Shown here: piece by piece, positions 17,244 through 25,974 of the stretch
Layout of the letters: each line of letters opens with the position of its first letter
Numbering within the stretch: the stretch's first letter is position 1
Assembly (NCBI GenBank): GCA_021815305.1
Contig: JAKAHC010000001.1
Coordinates: 1-64,000 of the forward strand
Direction: 5' to 3'
DNA: 64,000 nucleotides
DNA from: Deltaproteobacteria bacterium
GTDB lineage: Bacteria; Desulfobacterota; Deferrimicrobia; Deferrimicrobiales; Deferrimicrobiaceae
Notes under the pieces: generated by a model
What the model was told of the DNA's origin: nothing
The model's input: only the letters and a program-made list of their open reading frames with translations
The model's database searches: none
Position numbers and translations under genes: made by a program

Positions 17244-17893
17244 AGCGCACCCCCTTTAGCTCGCGGGAGAGCTAGGAACTGCACGTAGGTCTCAAGTGCG
17301 TAGAGCCTGGCAAAGCGGTGCATGCGAAAAACCGCGAGCCCGGTAGCGACTAGAAAGGCGATGGCGTATGGCCACACCTCCCAACCTCTTGCGACGAGAA
17401 TGATAATCATGGATATGATCGCCGCGGACGCGATTCCTCGAAACATGCCGTAGTTGCCGTTGAAGGTGTGGGCGCGGTCATCTCGTCCAGCAGCGCGCAC
17501 AGTTGCATAGATCTGGTGGAAGAGAGGATGCCACGACTTCGGCGAGACGTTGGGACCGAGTATGAAATTGTCAAACTCAAGGTCGATACGTATGCGTTCC
17601 TGGAGTTTTACTAGCTGGAGTTCCGACAGAAGGCCACCCTTGCCAGTTCGCGGCCAGTCGGACGGCCAGCCGCCGATGAGCTTCCACCAGGCGGACTCCA
17701 GCAGATTCCCCACAGCTTGGAGTAGATGGCCAGCAACGTAGGCCAAAAGCAGCGCGAGCCCAAAACCGCCCAGACTTACATTGAGTTTCTGGACCTCACC
17801 AAGATAGTCCGGCCAGATCAGCCCGGCAGCAAGCAGGATCACCGTACCAGGAGCAATCACACCAACAAACTCATAGAAGTCGAATTGTCTCAT
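17240..17893 (-). CDS. Four-TM membrane protein coupled to MBL hydrolase
   Basis: 217-residue membrane protein with four predicted TM helices at about 9-28, 40-62, 154-169 and 174-190, and a soluble loop of about 90 residues between helices 2 and 3. I recognise no named family. The ATG at 17893 sits 2 bp after the TGA of the helicase gene, and its own TGA overlaps the GTG of the MBL gene. A longer in-frame extension inside the helicase gene was rejected because the true N-terminus (MRQFDFYEF) leads straight into TM1. Small TM proteins in defence operons often act as membrane-disrupting effectors or anchors. Here the pairing with a hydrolase suggests a membrane-tethered enzyme or a two-part effector; this is inference. 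Confidence 0.75.
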   Translation of the reverse strand: MRQFDFYEFVGVIAPGTVILLAAGLIWPDYLGEVQKLNVSLGGFGLALLLAYVAGHLLQAVGNLLESAWWKLIGGWPSDWPRTGKGGLLSELQLVKLQERIRIDLEFDNFILGPNVSPKSWHPLFHQIYATVRAAGRDDRAHTFNGNYGMFRGIASAAIISMIIILVARGWEVWPYAIAFLVATGLAVFRMHRFARLYALETYVQFLALPRAKGGAL

Positions 17894-17895
17894 CC

Positions 17896-20800
17896 TCACA
17901 CCTCCCCGACTTCCATGACCTGCGCGTGCGCGATTCGCACGCCACCGAGTTCCCGCACCGTTTCCACAACCTGCGTCTTGGTGAAGGGCCGGACCAGGAG
18001 CTTCTCGAATGGGTCCTGAACGCGGACCATCTGCGGAGAGGGTGCAGCGCAGTGATAGACGACATAGAGCCAATAGTCGGCGCGCAGGTTACAAGCGCGA
18101 GCCCACTCGTTGTCGGTAACCTCGATTTCTCCCGTATTGGCACGGCCTTTGACCTCGATACAGCGCCGTTCGTTGCCCGGACGAATGGAGAGCACGTCGA
18201 AGCCGGGGTGGTCGGGCAGCCCGGCGGCGCGAGCCAGCTCGGGCGCATGGACGAAGCGGACCTTGGCGCCGGCCGCCTCCTCGAAGGCGCGCACCAGGTC
18301 CATGGCGATCTGTTCGATTTCGGCCTGATGCCGATCAAGGTCGGCCGGTTCGGTAGACGGAACGACCAGCGCGTGGGCGATGAATACCACCTCTCCGGGC
18401 ACGATCAACTCCGGTTCGCGGCGAAGTATCGCAAGGGCTTTGTCGCGGCGCTGGGACAAGGCGCGTTGCTGCTCTTTAATCTCCGACAGGTGCTGGGCGG
18501 CCGCTTTGTTCCCTTCGCGGGCCTTCTGCGAGAGCTTGGCGCGGGCGATGGCCAGCTCGGCCTCCTGGAAGTCGAAACCACGCTTAATAAAGTTCTCGCG
18601 TTCGATTGCCGTGTTGAGCAGGCGTGTTCTACGATCCACCGCCATGGTGCGCGCAACGCGCTCAGCGAGATAAGCCTGGGCCAGCTGGCGATGCTGTTTG
18701 GCGACCACCGCCAGACGTTGGGCATCGGGCGGCAACCCGTGCCCGCCGCGTAACAGAAGGAGATGTTCGACGGGACAGACGGAGACCTCCGCGCCCTCGG
18801 ATTGACGGACCCCTACAAGGCGACACTCCTCGGTCTCTTCCTGACATAGCTCGTCGATTTCGGAGTCGCCTTTACGGATCACGGTGAGCCGCGCCAAGTG
18901 GAAGATGTAGGGATTCTTGGCCGTGGGATCGACGAACACGGCGCCGCGAAGGGCATCTTTGCCGAGTTGGTTGCGGATCAGCTCGCGAAAGCGTTCGAAC
19001 AGCGGTTCTCCCGGATGCATCCAGACGCAGGCCTGGCTGTCTTCGGGGCGCACCACCGACAGAGATGTACGCTGATGAGGAGGATAGATCTCGAGCGCGG
19101 CCAGGAGCGGGTCAACCGCGCCTTTCCTCGCCGGTTGCAGGGCGAACACGTCGCCCAGATCGCCATCGACTTCGATGCCGACAAGCGGCGCGGCGGATGA
19201 GATGAAGCGACGGACGTAACCGGGAAGGAGGCGAAAGAAGACCTCCTGCTCGATGCTTTCGCGCAGGCGCGGCAGTTCCTTCTTCACGTCGCCGCCGTCG
19301 CCATAGAGACGGCGCTCGCGCTCCGCAAGCGCCTGCACCTGCTCCTTCGTCAGGCGGCCGTCGAGTTCCCGCGCGATGGCTTCGGGGTCGCCGAGCATCG
19401 CCATCTCCATGTACTTCTTGATGGACACGTCGGCGAAGATGCGGCCGATGCTGTCGTAGACCTTGTCGCTCTTGAGCTGCTTGCGGATTTTTTCGAGCTT
19501 GTCGAGGAGCGTCTTCAGGACCCGGCCTTCGCGGGTCGAGGGCGCGACGAGGTTCAGGATGATGACCGGATCGTGCTTCTGACCGTAGCGGTGGATTCGG
19601 CCCATGCGCTGTTCCAGGCGGGCCGGATTCCAGGGAACGTCGTAGTTGATCATGATCCAACAGAACTGAAGGTTGATCCCCTCGGCCGCAGCGTCGGTGC
19701 AGATCATGAAGCGCGCGCCACCTTCGCCACAGGGCTTGCGGAAGCGCTCGACCTGCTCCTGGCGTTCGGTGTAGTGCATGCCGCCGTGGATCATGGCGAT
19801 CTGGCCGGTGTAGCCCATGCCGCCGAGGCGGCGCACAAGGAAGTCCAGCGTGTCCCTGTGCTCCGTGAAGACGATCAATTTCTCGCCCGCGTACTTGGGA
19901 TCGGTGATGACGGCGCGCAGCTTGTCGAACTTCGACTCGTGCCCCGCTTCGTAGATTCGTTGGGCAAGGTCACGCAGCTGCTCTACCTGCTTCCGTTCGG
20001 CCACAAGATCGGCGAGCGATGCGGCGATGACGCCTTGCAGGAGTTTGTCTTCGGCAACCTCGTTCTCTTCCCGGCCATCCTCCGTGCCCTCATCGTCCGC
20101 CGTCTTGGTTTCCAAGACGTCGTCGTCTTCGGTGATTCGCTTCTGGAGCATCAGCAATTGCTCCATCGTGATCCGACCGGCCTGAACGTCATCAATCACT
20201 GTGCCGAGCTTCTCGATGCGGCGTTCGAAGGAACAAAGCAGGGCGTAGGTGGAACTGGCCAAGCGACGTTGGAAGACGCCCATGGCCAAGCACGCGGCCG
20301 ATTGGTTCAGAAGCTTGGCCTTGTTGTAGACGTGCTGGAGGTACTCTGTCGTTTCATCGTAGAGCCGTTGCTCGCTCACATTGCCCTGGGTCAGATCGTA
20401 GGCAAGGGTATCGGCGATGCGGCGCGGATAGAGCGGCTCGCCGGTCAGTTTAACCATCTCTTCCTTAATACGCCGGATGAAGTACTGCTTCCTGTGTTCG
20501 GAGGGAAACTGGTCGAAGGCCTCGACGGTGGTCAGCACCTCCGGCTCCAGCAATCGCCAAAGGGCGTAATACGGGTAGTCCTTTCCCATGTGGGGTGTCG
20601 CCGTCAGCAGAAGCAGATGATGCGCGTGCCATGGCAGCTGCCACGCCCGGTCGCCGGTGTGAACACCGGCAATCGCCTCAGCCAGGCGGTATCGATCCGT
20701 CTTGCGAATGCGGAAGTCGTTTCCCCTGTCGCACGAGAGTTTGTGGGCCTCGTCGAAGACCACGAGGTCGTAGGGTTCGACCTCTTTTTCCCGAAACCTG

Positions 20801-21522
20801 GCGAACATTCGGTCTCCGGCCAGTGTATCGACGCTCACGATGAGGCGGTTGCTCGAATGTCCCGTGAAGGGATTGTTGGTTCGCGCATCGCTGCCGCTGA
20901 CAATGTCGAACTGAAGGCTGAACAGGACCGAAAACTCGCGTTGCCAGTTGCCGACCAGACCGGCGGGCGGGACGATCAGGATCCGCTTGAGCAGACGGCG
21001 CGAAAGCATCTCGCGAATGTAGAGGCCTGTCATGATCGTCTTGCCCGCCCCCGCATCGTCGGCAAGCAGGTAGCGCAACCGAGGCTGCTTCAGCATGTGG
21101 TCGTAAACGGCAATGCGCTGGTGCGGCAGGGGATCGATGCTGGCGATTTCGGTGGCGAAGGCGGGATTGGCCAAGTGCCCGAAGGAAAGCCGCTCGCCTT
21201 CGACTAGCGCCTGCACTACCTCCGATGCTGCGGTGAAGTCCAGGACGGGCGGCTTGTCGGCGTATGGCGGGGGTTCGGGCTCCGCAACTCGGTCAGCGTC
21301 CAGTTCGCCCGCCAACTTCAGGATCTGACTCCAAGACAACTGGGAGGGGCGGGATTTTCCGTTCTCCCACCGGTTGATCGTCGGAAACGAAACGCCAAGC
21401 TCTTGTGCCAAGGCGGCTTGCGTGAGCCCCAGCCGGGCCCGGAGGCGCTTTATCTTGGCGGGGTAATCCTCGGTAGGCAGGTGATCCGTAGTTCGTTTTC
21501 CCATCGATCCAGCGGCGCACAT
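17896..21522 (-). CDS. HTH-SNF2 helicase-DUF3883 fusion (DrmD-like)
   Basis: 1208 residues. Order: an XRE helix-turn-helix at about 22-70 (LTQAALAQELGVSFPTINRW), a SNF2 helicase with Walker A DDAGAGKT at 155-162 and DEAH at 257-260, a helicase C-terminal lobe with RMGRIHRYGQ, then a C-terminal DUF3883-type domain. In the last, an Asp in GFDVLS and a Glu-x-Lys in IEVKGR resemble a restriction-nuclease fold. SNF2 helicases paired with DUF1156 methylases are the core of class 1 DISARM (DrmD); the fused HTH is unusual and points to operon autoregulation. The start is ATG 21522, placed at the predicted transcription start. ATG 21504 is the alternative, with an 18-base leader. It is the first gene of the six-gene block. 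Confidence 0.88.
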   Translation of the reverse strand: MCAAGSMGKRTTDHLPTEDYPAKIKRLRARLGLTQAALAQELGVSFPTINRWENGKSRPSQLSWSQILKLAGELDADRVAEPEPPPYADKPPVLDFTAASEVVQALVEGERLSFGHLANPAFATEIASIDPLPHQRIAVYDHMLKQPRLRYLLADDAGAGKTIMTGLYIREMLSRRLLKRILIVPPAGLVGNWQREFSVLFSLQFDIVSGSDARTNNPFTGHSSNRLIVSVDTLAGDRMFARFREKEVEPYDLVVFDEAHKLSCDRGNDFRIRKTDRYRLAEAIAGVHTGDRAWQLPWHAHHLLLLTATPHMGKDYPYYALWRLLEPEVLTTVEAFDQFPSEHRKQYFIRRIKEEMVKLTGEPLYPRRIADTLAYDLTQGNVSEQRLYDETTEYLQHVYNKAKLLNQSAACLAMGVFQRRLASSTYALLCSFERRIEKLGTVIDDVQAGRITMEQLLMLQKRITEDDDVLETKTADDEGTEDGREENEVAEDKLLQGVIAASLADLVAERKQVEQLRDLAQRIYEAGHESKFDKLRAVITDPKYAGEKLIVFTEHRDTLDFLVRRLGGMGYTGQIAMIHGGMHYTERQEQVERFRKPCGEGGARFMICTDAAAEGINLQFCWIMINYDVPWNPARLEQRMGRIHRYGQKHDPVIILNLVAPSTREGRVLKTLLDKLEKIRKQLKSDKVYDSIGRIFADVSIKKYMEMAMLGDPEAIARELDGRLTKEQVQALAERERRLYGDGGDVKKELPRLRESIEQEVFFRLLPGYVRRFISSAAPLVGIEVDGDLGDVFALQPARKGAVDPLLAALEIYPPHQRTSLSVVRPEDSQACVWMHPGEPLFERFRELIRNQLGKDALRGAVFVDPTAKNPYIFHLARLTVIRKGDSEIDELCQEETEECRLVGVRQSEGAEVSVCPVEHLLLLRGGHGLPPDAQRLAVVAKQHRQLAQAYLAERVARTMAVDRRTRLLNTAIERENFIKRGFDFQEAELAIARAKLSQKAREGNKAAAQHLSEIKEQQRALSQRRDKALAILRREPELIVPGEVVFIAHALVVPSTEPADLDRHQAEIEQIAMDLVRAFEEAAGAKVRFVHAPELARAAGLPDHPGFDVLSIRPGNERRCIEVKGRANTGEIEVTDNEWARACNLRADYWLYVVYHCAAPSPQMVRVQDPFEKLLVRPFTKTQVVETVRELGGVRIAHAQVMEVGEV

Positions 21523-21528
21523 GAACGG

Positions 21529-21557
21529 AACATATCAGATGATATAGCCGCTGTCAA
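21529..21557 (-). promoter_or_regulatory. Promoter/operator of the helicase-methylase operon
   Basis: On the minus strand a perfect TTGACA (21552-21557) stands 17 bp from TATGTT (21529-21534). The inverted repeat ATATC-AGAT-GATAT (21532-21545) sits in the spacer and overlaps the -10. Six bases then lead to the ATG at 21522, so the transcript is probably leaderless or starts within a few bases of the ATG. The palindrome is well placed to be an operator; the HTH of the helicase encoded immediately downstream is the obvious candidate binder. Sequence elements are seen; binding is inferred. Confidence 0.65.
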
Positions 21558-21613
21558 TAGGTCACGCGATCTGACTACTCTTGCGGCGGCGACTACTGCA
21601 GGAATGACGGCAA

Positions 21614-23428
21614 TCAGGGCATATTTTTCGTACCGATCTTGTTCCCTAGCGCGATCACACATTCTGCAACGGTCATGCACTCAAAGCTCGCCACGAACTC
21701 GGGGTGAGCGACCGCGAGTCGCTGATAGCAGGCGTCGGAGACGCACATAATTAGATCGCCCCGACTCCGTGTCATAGCGACATACGCGATGCGCCTTTCT
21801 TCGCGGTCTTCGTCGTCAGTGGACCACCACACGGCAGAGGGACAGCGAGCAGCATTGGAGGTTTTCGGACATACAAAAACGGTCACGTCGTGCGTTTCGC
21901 CCTTGACGCCGTGAACTGTGTGAATCGGAACACCAGCAAGAGCGCGACCGTCGGCCATCGATTGAGGCAGGAAGTTGGCACACGGCTTATCCCAGCCGCG
22001 ATGCTTCTTGGGTTTGAGTCTTCCCGCGACGAAGGCGAGCCCAGGGCTCAATCCGAAGTCGGTTATCTCTCCGTCGAGCATCCCGCCGACTTCTGTGTGC
22101 CAGTCGAAAGACGTGCCGCTCGTGGCGATTGCATCGGCTTTAAGGAGACATCGAACGGCAAGCGCTTTCCAGTCGCCAGGGTCGATACTCGCAGCAGCAA
22201 GTTCCTCGTCATCTACACCCTCGTGCTGGAAGACCGCACGCTCAAGCGCTGCCCGAGCTGCCGCCAGTGCGGAGACGTTTCTGCTCCGGCGGAATGCCAC
22301 CACTGCTCGATGGAGATGGGTGAGAGGGGGGCAATGGAGAGAGGGTGTATTCCCGGCACGACGCCCGGTAAGATCTTCGACCGTTGAGGTCGCACGCGCG
22401 ATCACCTTAAGAAGTGTAGTGGTACGAGTTGAGCGGACCGCGTCCACGACCTTCGGCACGTCCAATACCATATTGCTGTATCGCACAAGGAGTGCCCGCC
22501 CGACCCGTTCCTCAGCGGGTTCGATCGCTCCTCCCGAATCCTTCACGTGCGCTGCGGCGGCCGCGACGGCGGCGGCGCAGCGCCGACTTCTGGCAAGGGT
22601 CAGTCGCGCGGCACCGGCAATTGTTTCAAACGTATTGAAGAGGTCGGGTCGAGTACCGGTGAATTCGAAGATTGCCTGATCCGGGTCACCCACAAGAAAA
22701 CCACTGGACGTAGTTTCTTCCATCAGCAGTCGGATGCTCTTGCCAAGAAAGTATCCGGTGTCTTGCAGTTCATCAACGATTAGAAACGGGAACCGTCGAA
22801 TGATCTCGACACGAACGACCGGACCGAAAGTTCGATCCTCCAGAACTTTCGTTGCCCAAAACGCCGCATCAGAGTGAGTGAGTAGACCGCGATGCGCCCA
22901 TATCTTTCTCTTTTCCTCTATGACCTGTCTCAGGTCGTAGCCGGTTAGCCGCTGCAGCGGTAGGGTCGGGCCAGACTTGTATGCTATGACTTCCGCGCCA
23001 TTCTCCTCGCCGATATATACACAGCCGAACAGATTGATTCCCTTACCAACAGTCGTACTCTGATTTGAGGCGCATCTCGCCCAGTGCTCCGCACCCCATT
23101 CGCCTACCACGAGGCGGGGGTCGGCGAACCACGTGAAGACACGGCGAAGGTGGGGACGAATGACGTACCGAAAAAGGAAGGCATCAATTGTACCAACGAA
23201 ATGCGGATGCCCAAGGTCGTGGCCCATTGCCTTCCGGATCTCGTTGCCAGCAACTCGCGTGAAGGATAGGGCGGCGATGCCGCTGGTTCTTGCTGGCCAC
23301 GTGTCGAGTTCTTTTCGGATCACCTCAGAGACCAACCAAGTTTTTCCACTCCCTGGAGCAGCACGGACGACTCGCACGCGCGCATCAGTCTCGATAACGA
23401 CCCGCTGCTCGTGCGTGGGCGTTCTCAT
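21614..23428 (-). CDS. UvrD/Rep-family helicase (GajB-like)
   Basis: 604-residue superfamily 1 helicase. Walker A APGSGKT is at 24-30, the Walker B region is FLIVDELQDT, and the C-terminal motif AYVAMTRSRGDL is typical of UvrD/PcrA. The ATG at 23428 overlaps the TGA of the upstream OLD-nuclease gene as ATGA, giving tight translational coupling; a longer frame reading back into that gene was rejected. OLD nuclease plus UvrD helicase is the Gabija layout (GajA-GajB), in which the helicase partner senses DNA intermediates and activates the nuclease. The stretch 21523-21613 after this gene carries only the promoter of the next operon. Confidence 0.85.
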   Translation of the reverse strand: MRTPTHEQRVVIETDARVRVVRAAPGSGKTWLVSEVIRKELDTWPARTSGIAALSFTRVAGNEIRKAMGHDLGHPHFVGTIDAFLFRYVIRPHLRRVFTWFADPRLVVGEWGAEHWARCASNQSTTVGKGINLFGCVYIGEENGAEVIAYKSGPTLPLQRLTGYDLRQVIEEKRKIWAHRGLLTHSDAAFWATKVLEDRTFGPVVRVEIIRRFPFLIVDELQDTGYFLGKSIRLLMEETTSSGFLVGDPDQAIFEFTGTRPDLFNTFETIAGAARLTLARSRRCAAAVAAAAAHVKDSGGAIEPAEERVGRALLVRYSNMVLDVPKVVDAVRSTRTTTLLKVIARATSTVEDLTGRRAGNTPSLHCPPLTHLHRAVVAFRRSRNVSALAAARAALERAVFQHEGVDDEELAAASIDPGDWKALAVRCLLKADAIATSGTSFDWHTEVGGMLDGEITDFGLSPGLAFVAGRLKPKKHRGWDKPCANFLPQSMADGRALAGVPIHTVHGVKGETHDVTVFVCPKTSNAARCPSAVWWSTDDEDREERRIAYVAMTRSRGDLIMCVSDACYQRLAVAHPEFVASFECMTVAECVIALGNKIGTKNMP

Positions 23429-25263
23429 GCGCCAGCGACTTCGGGACCCGAGGCGGTCTCGCTGACCGAGGTAACGACATGGTCGATCGCCTCCTTGAGA
23501 TATCCGGGCACGGTAAAGAACGCTGGGCATAGTCCGCTTCCGTCTGCCCCAATGAGCTTGGCTGCAAGGCGGTGAGCAAACTCGGCCTTGCTCCCTGTGT
23601 GATCTGCCCGGCAGATGCCTCGCCACACCGCCATTGCCTTGGCTTTCCGGTCATTCCCCGCCTCTATGACCTTGGTCTGGTTAAAGGTCCCCGGTGTCCC
23701 AACGAAACAATCCTCCCACGCCGCTGCCATGACGGCGGCATTGTCGTCTCCTGCCTCAGCAAGGTCATACTCAAGCGTAATCTGAGAGTGGCGGACCTTC
23801 ACTGTCGTATGCCCGGCAAAAATGTCGACGAGCTTCGTGGTTCGGTCGGACATCTTAAATCCTGAACCCTCCGCTTCGGGAGCATCCTGTTCCCACGAGG
23901 TGCCTCGACTGACCGGTGGATCCGCATCTGTTACGATGGCCACCGGGATGCCAAACACCGAGGGATCCAGCAGCTTTTTGAACGTCCCGAACGCAACACC
24001 GCAAATGGGAATCACGGTGATGTGGAGCTTGGCCAAGTCGTGCCCGAGCCGCTGAGCCAACGCCGGGACGAGGAGCGCCTCAGAGATGCCCTCAACAAGA
24101 ATCACTGCTTTCGCGAAGTATAGCGTGGCCCGTGTGATGTCCATCATCCGTTGAAGTTCCCCTCGCTCTTTCTCATCCATGGTTGCATTCGCGAGGCTGT
24201 TGCACCGTGGCTTGCCGCTCATCTGGTCGGAGAACAGCACGTGGATGCGGCTGGGCGGCACGCTCGCCGCGAGGGTCGGCGAATGTGTCGTCACGATCGT
24301 CTGAGGTGTCTTCTCTCCCGGCGTCTTCTTCGCGAGGTAATCGGCCAGTAGCATCGTCAGTTGAGGGTGAAGGTGGGCTTCCGGTTCCTCAACGAGAAAA
24401 ATCGGGCACTCATCCGGGTCCGGCGACCGTAAGTGCTCAAGCACAACCGCCATATACAGGAGGTTGTTGTAGCCGAGCCCGTTAGCAGCAAGCGCGCCGA
24501 TTGGAGAACCATCCATTTGAATCTGCAACGAACGGAGGATCTTCTCGAACTCAACTTCGGCGGCCTTGATCGCAGACGGGGAATAATCGGTACCGGCGAG
24601 TTCCTTGGTCGTAACCTGCAGTGACGATTTTGTATCGCCAATTAGTGGGTGGTCTTCGAGTGACTGGTTGGCATTCGCATAGATCTTCTTGATGTCGTCC
24701 TCCGTCGTCCCGCCCTTCCGACCTGCAAGCTCACGCAGAAGCAATGCGAGACGGCTGCGGTACCCGGGCGCCAAGGACGCCTCCGCATCCCGTAGGGCAG
24801 GCAGAAATGTGATCGGCAAGGACTCCAAGAGCTTCGTCGGAACTTCGGGCGCTTCAGCTGCCGCAGTGCCGCCTGTGCGTTTAATCGATGCCTGCTTCTT
24901 GCTTTTCGGCCACGAAGCCTCGAACCGTATGATGGCCTTTGACTTTGAAAGGTCCAAGAGATCAAAGTCTACAATCTCGTAGAAATAGGCACGCTGTTCC
25001 TCTGTCAATCCGTTGAAGGTCAGCGTAATGGTTATCGTGCGCTCCGTGATGTCCGTTGCTGAGTCTTTGTAGAAATCGTCACGTTCCAGCCAGAGAGCAT
25101 CGCCACGCGAAGCACTGGGGCCGACTGCATGGCGAATCGCCTGTAGCAAGTTGGTTTTTCCGATGTTGTTCCTGCCGACCAGTACGTTAAGGCCAGGCTG
25201 CAGCTCGATACGCAGCGATTCGAACGAACGGAAGCTCGTGATCTCAACGGTAGAAAGATACAT
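23425..25263 (-). CDS. OLD-family ATPase-TOPRIM nuclease (GajA-like)
   Basis: 612-residue protein. The N-terminal ABC-type ATPase has Walker A GRNNIGKT at 30-37 and a Walker B region LVEEPEAHLHPQ. The C-terminal TOPRIM nuclease begins near 385 with AVILVEGISE and continues to IVTDADPP. This order is characteristic of OLD proteins; size and a directly overlapping UvrD helicase gene match GajA of Gabija. In Gabija the nuclease is held inactive by nucleotides and cuts DNA when they are depleted during phage attack. Class 2 OLD/UvrD pairs outside Gabija look alike, so the name is a best fit. A hairpin lies upstream, between this gene and the HTH regulator. Confidence 0.86.
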   Translation of the reverse strand: MYLSTVEITSFRSFESLRIELQPGLNVLVGRNNIGKTNLLQAIRHAVGPSASRGDALWLERDDFYKDSATDITERTITITLTFNGLTEEQRAYFYEIVDFDLLDLSKSKAIIRFEASWPKSKKQASIKRTGGTAAAEAPEVPTKLLESLPITFLPALRDAEASLAPGYRSRLALLLRELAGRKGGTTEDDIKKIYANANQSLEDHPLIGDTKSSLQVTTKELAGTDYSPSAIKAAEVEFEKILRSLQIQMDGSPIGALAANGLGYNNLLYMAVVLEHLRSPDPDECPIFLVEEPEAHLHPQLTMLLADYLAKKTPGEKTPQTIVTTHSPTLAASVPPSRIHVLFSDQMSGKPRCNSLANATMDEKERGELQRMMDITRATLYFAKAVILVEGISEALLVPALAQRLGHDLAKLHITVIPICGVAFGTFKKLLDPSVFGIPVAIVTDADPPVSRGTSWEQDAPEAEGSGFKMSDRTTKLVDIFAGHTTVKVRHSQITLEYDLAEAGDDNAAVMAAAWEDCFVGTPGTFNQTKVIEAGNDRKAKAMAVWRGICRADHTGSKAEFAHRLAAKLIGADGSGLCPAFFTVPGYLKEAIDHVVTSVSETASGPEVAGA

Positions 25264-25355
25264 TCTGGCGCGACCTCAGATTTCGGCTTGACCGATCTGC
25301 AGGTAGAGCGAGCTACGTCCGGATCGCCAGTTAAATATTCGAGATCGCCTATGTG

Positions 25356-25380
25356 GAACTCGCCCTCGCCGGGAGAGTTC
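25356..25380 (-). other. Hairpin between HTH regulator and OLD nuclease genes
   Basis: GAACTC (25356-25361) and GAGTTC (25375-25380) form a six-pair stem with partial extra pairing in the loop. It lies 13 bp after the regulator stop and about 90 bp before the OLD gene start. No T-tract follows on the minus strand, so it is not a standard intrinsic terminator. It could be a processing or attenuation element, or chance. Confidence 0.3.
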
Positions 25381-25392
25381 CGTCAGCAGTCT

Positions 25393-25974
25393 CTACTTAC
25401 TCTTCAGAAGCCTCTGGAGGGCCGGGAACAAGTTTCGTAGAGTGTCCGCATCCAGTCCCTCTATTTGCTCGTGAAGCCAACTTTTCATTTCGCTTCCTGT
25501 GACGGGGTCGAGTGAGAGAAAGACGGGATCGTCTTCGAGATTCGTCGCAAGTGGAAGCCCAAAGTATTCACAGATCCGCCTCAACTTCGTCCTTGTTGGT
25601 CGCTGGGCGGAACTGCTCCACCTGGATACCGTCGTTACGTCGACTCCGAGCTCGGCGGCGAAATATTTTCTCTGTCCATGCGCCAAGCCTTCTATCAGGT
25701 GCCGGATGTTGGCAGTCAATACGTTGACCTTCTCTTTCGATAAGAGATTCAGAGTCCGCATGTCGTTGACGCCGATCTTGTATGCCTTTGCCATCGCGGA
25801 AATCTCTTTCGGCTGAAGATCAACGCCACCGCTGAGAATTTCCTGAGCACGACGGATGTCGCAACCAAGGAGATCCGTAAGCTTGGCGGCCCATTCTTCC
25901 CGTCGCTCACCTTCGCGCCAGAGCAGGTATCGAATGTTCAGTGTCAGGCTCTCCACGCCCCAATATTCCCACAC
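25393..25974 (-). CDS. Tandem-HTH regulator-like protein
   Basis: 193-residue protein with two XRE-like segments. One is at about 10-75 (degenerate) and a clearer one at about 85-145 containing YFAAELGVDVTTVSRW. The C-terminal 45 residues are acidic and helical. The start is a GTG at 25974; a second in-frame GTG at 25956 is an alternative, and no ATG is available. It is the first minus-strand gene after the divergent integrase, only 40 bp away, and precedes the Gabija-like pair. It may therefore regulate the integrase or the defence genes. I do not recognise a specific family. Confidence 0.65.
   Translation of the reverse strand: MWEYWGVESLTLNIRYLLWREGERREEWAAKLTDLLGCDIRRAQEILSGGVDLQPKEISAMAKAYKIGVNDMRTLNLLSKEKVNVLTANIRHLIEGLAHGQRKYFAAELGVDVTTVSRWSSSAQRPTRTKLRRICEYFGLPLATNLEDDPVFLSLDPVTGSEMKSWLHEQIEGLDADTLRNLFPALQRLLKSK

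Noticed and set aside
19573-21207. Long open frame opposite the SNF2 helicase gene
   Set aside because: It lies antisense to a gene with complete helicase motifs; its sequence is low-complexity and matches no family.
8085-21522. Canonical DISARM, BREX or Dnd system
   Set aside because: No drmA, drmB, drmC, pglZ, brxL, brxC or dnd genes are present; only the SNF2 helicase and DUF1156 methylase match class 1 DISARM.
25356-25380. Intrinsic terminator after the HTH regulator
   Set aside because: The hairpin lacks a following T-tract on the transcribed strand, so it was kept only as a low-confidence structure.
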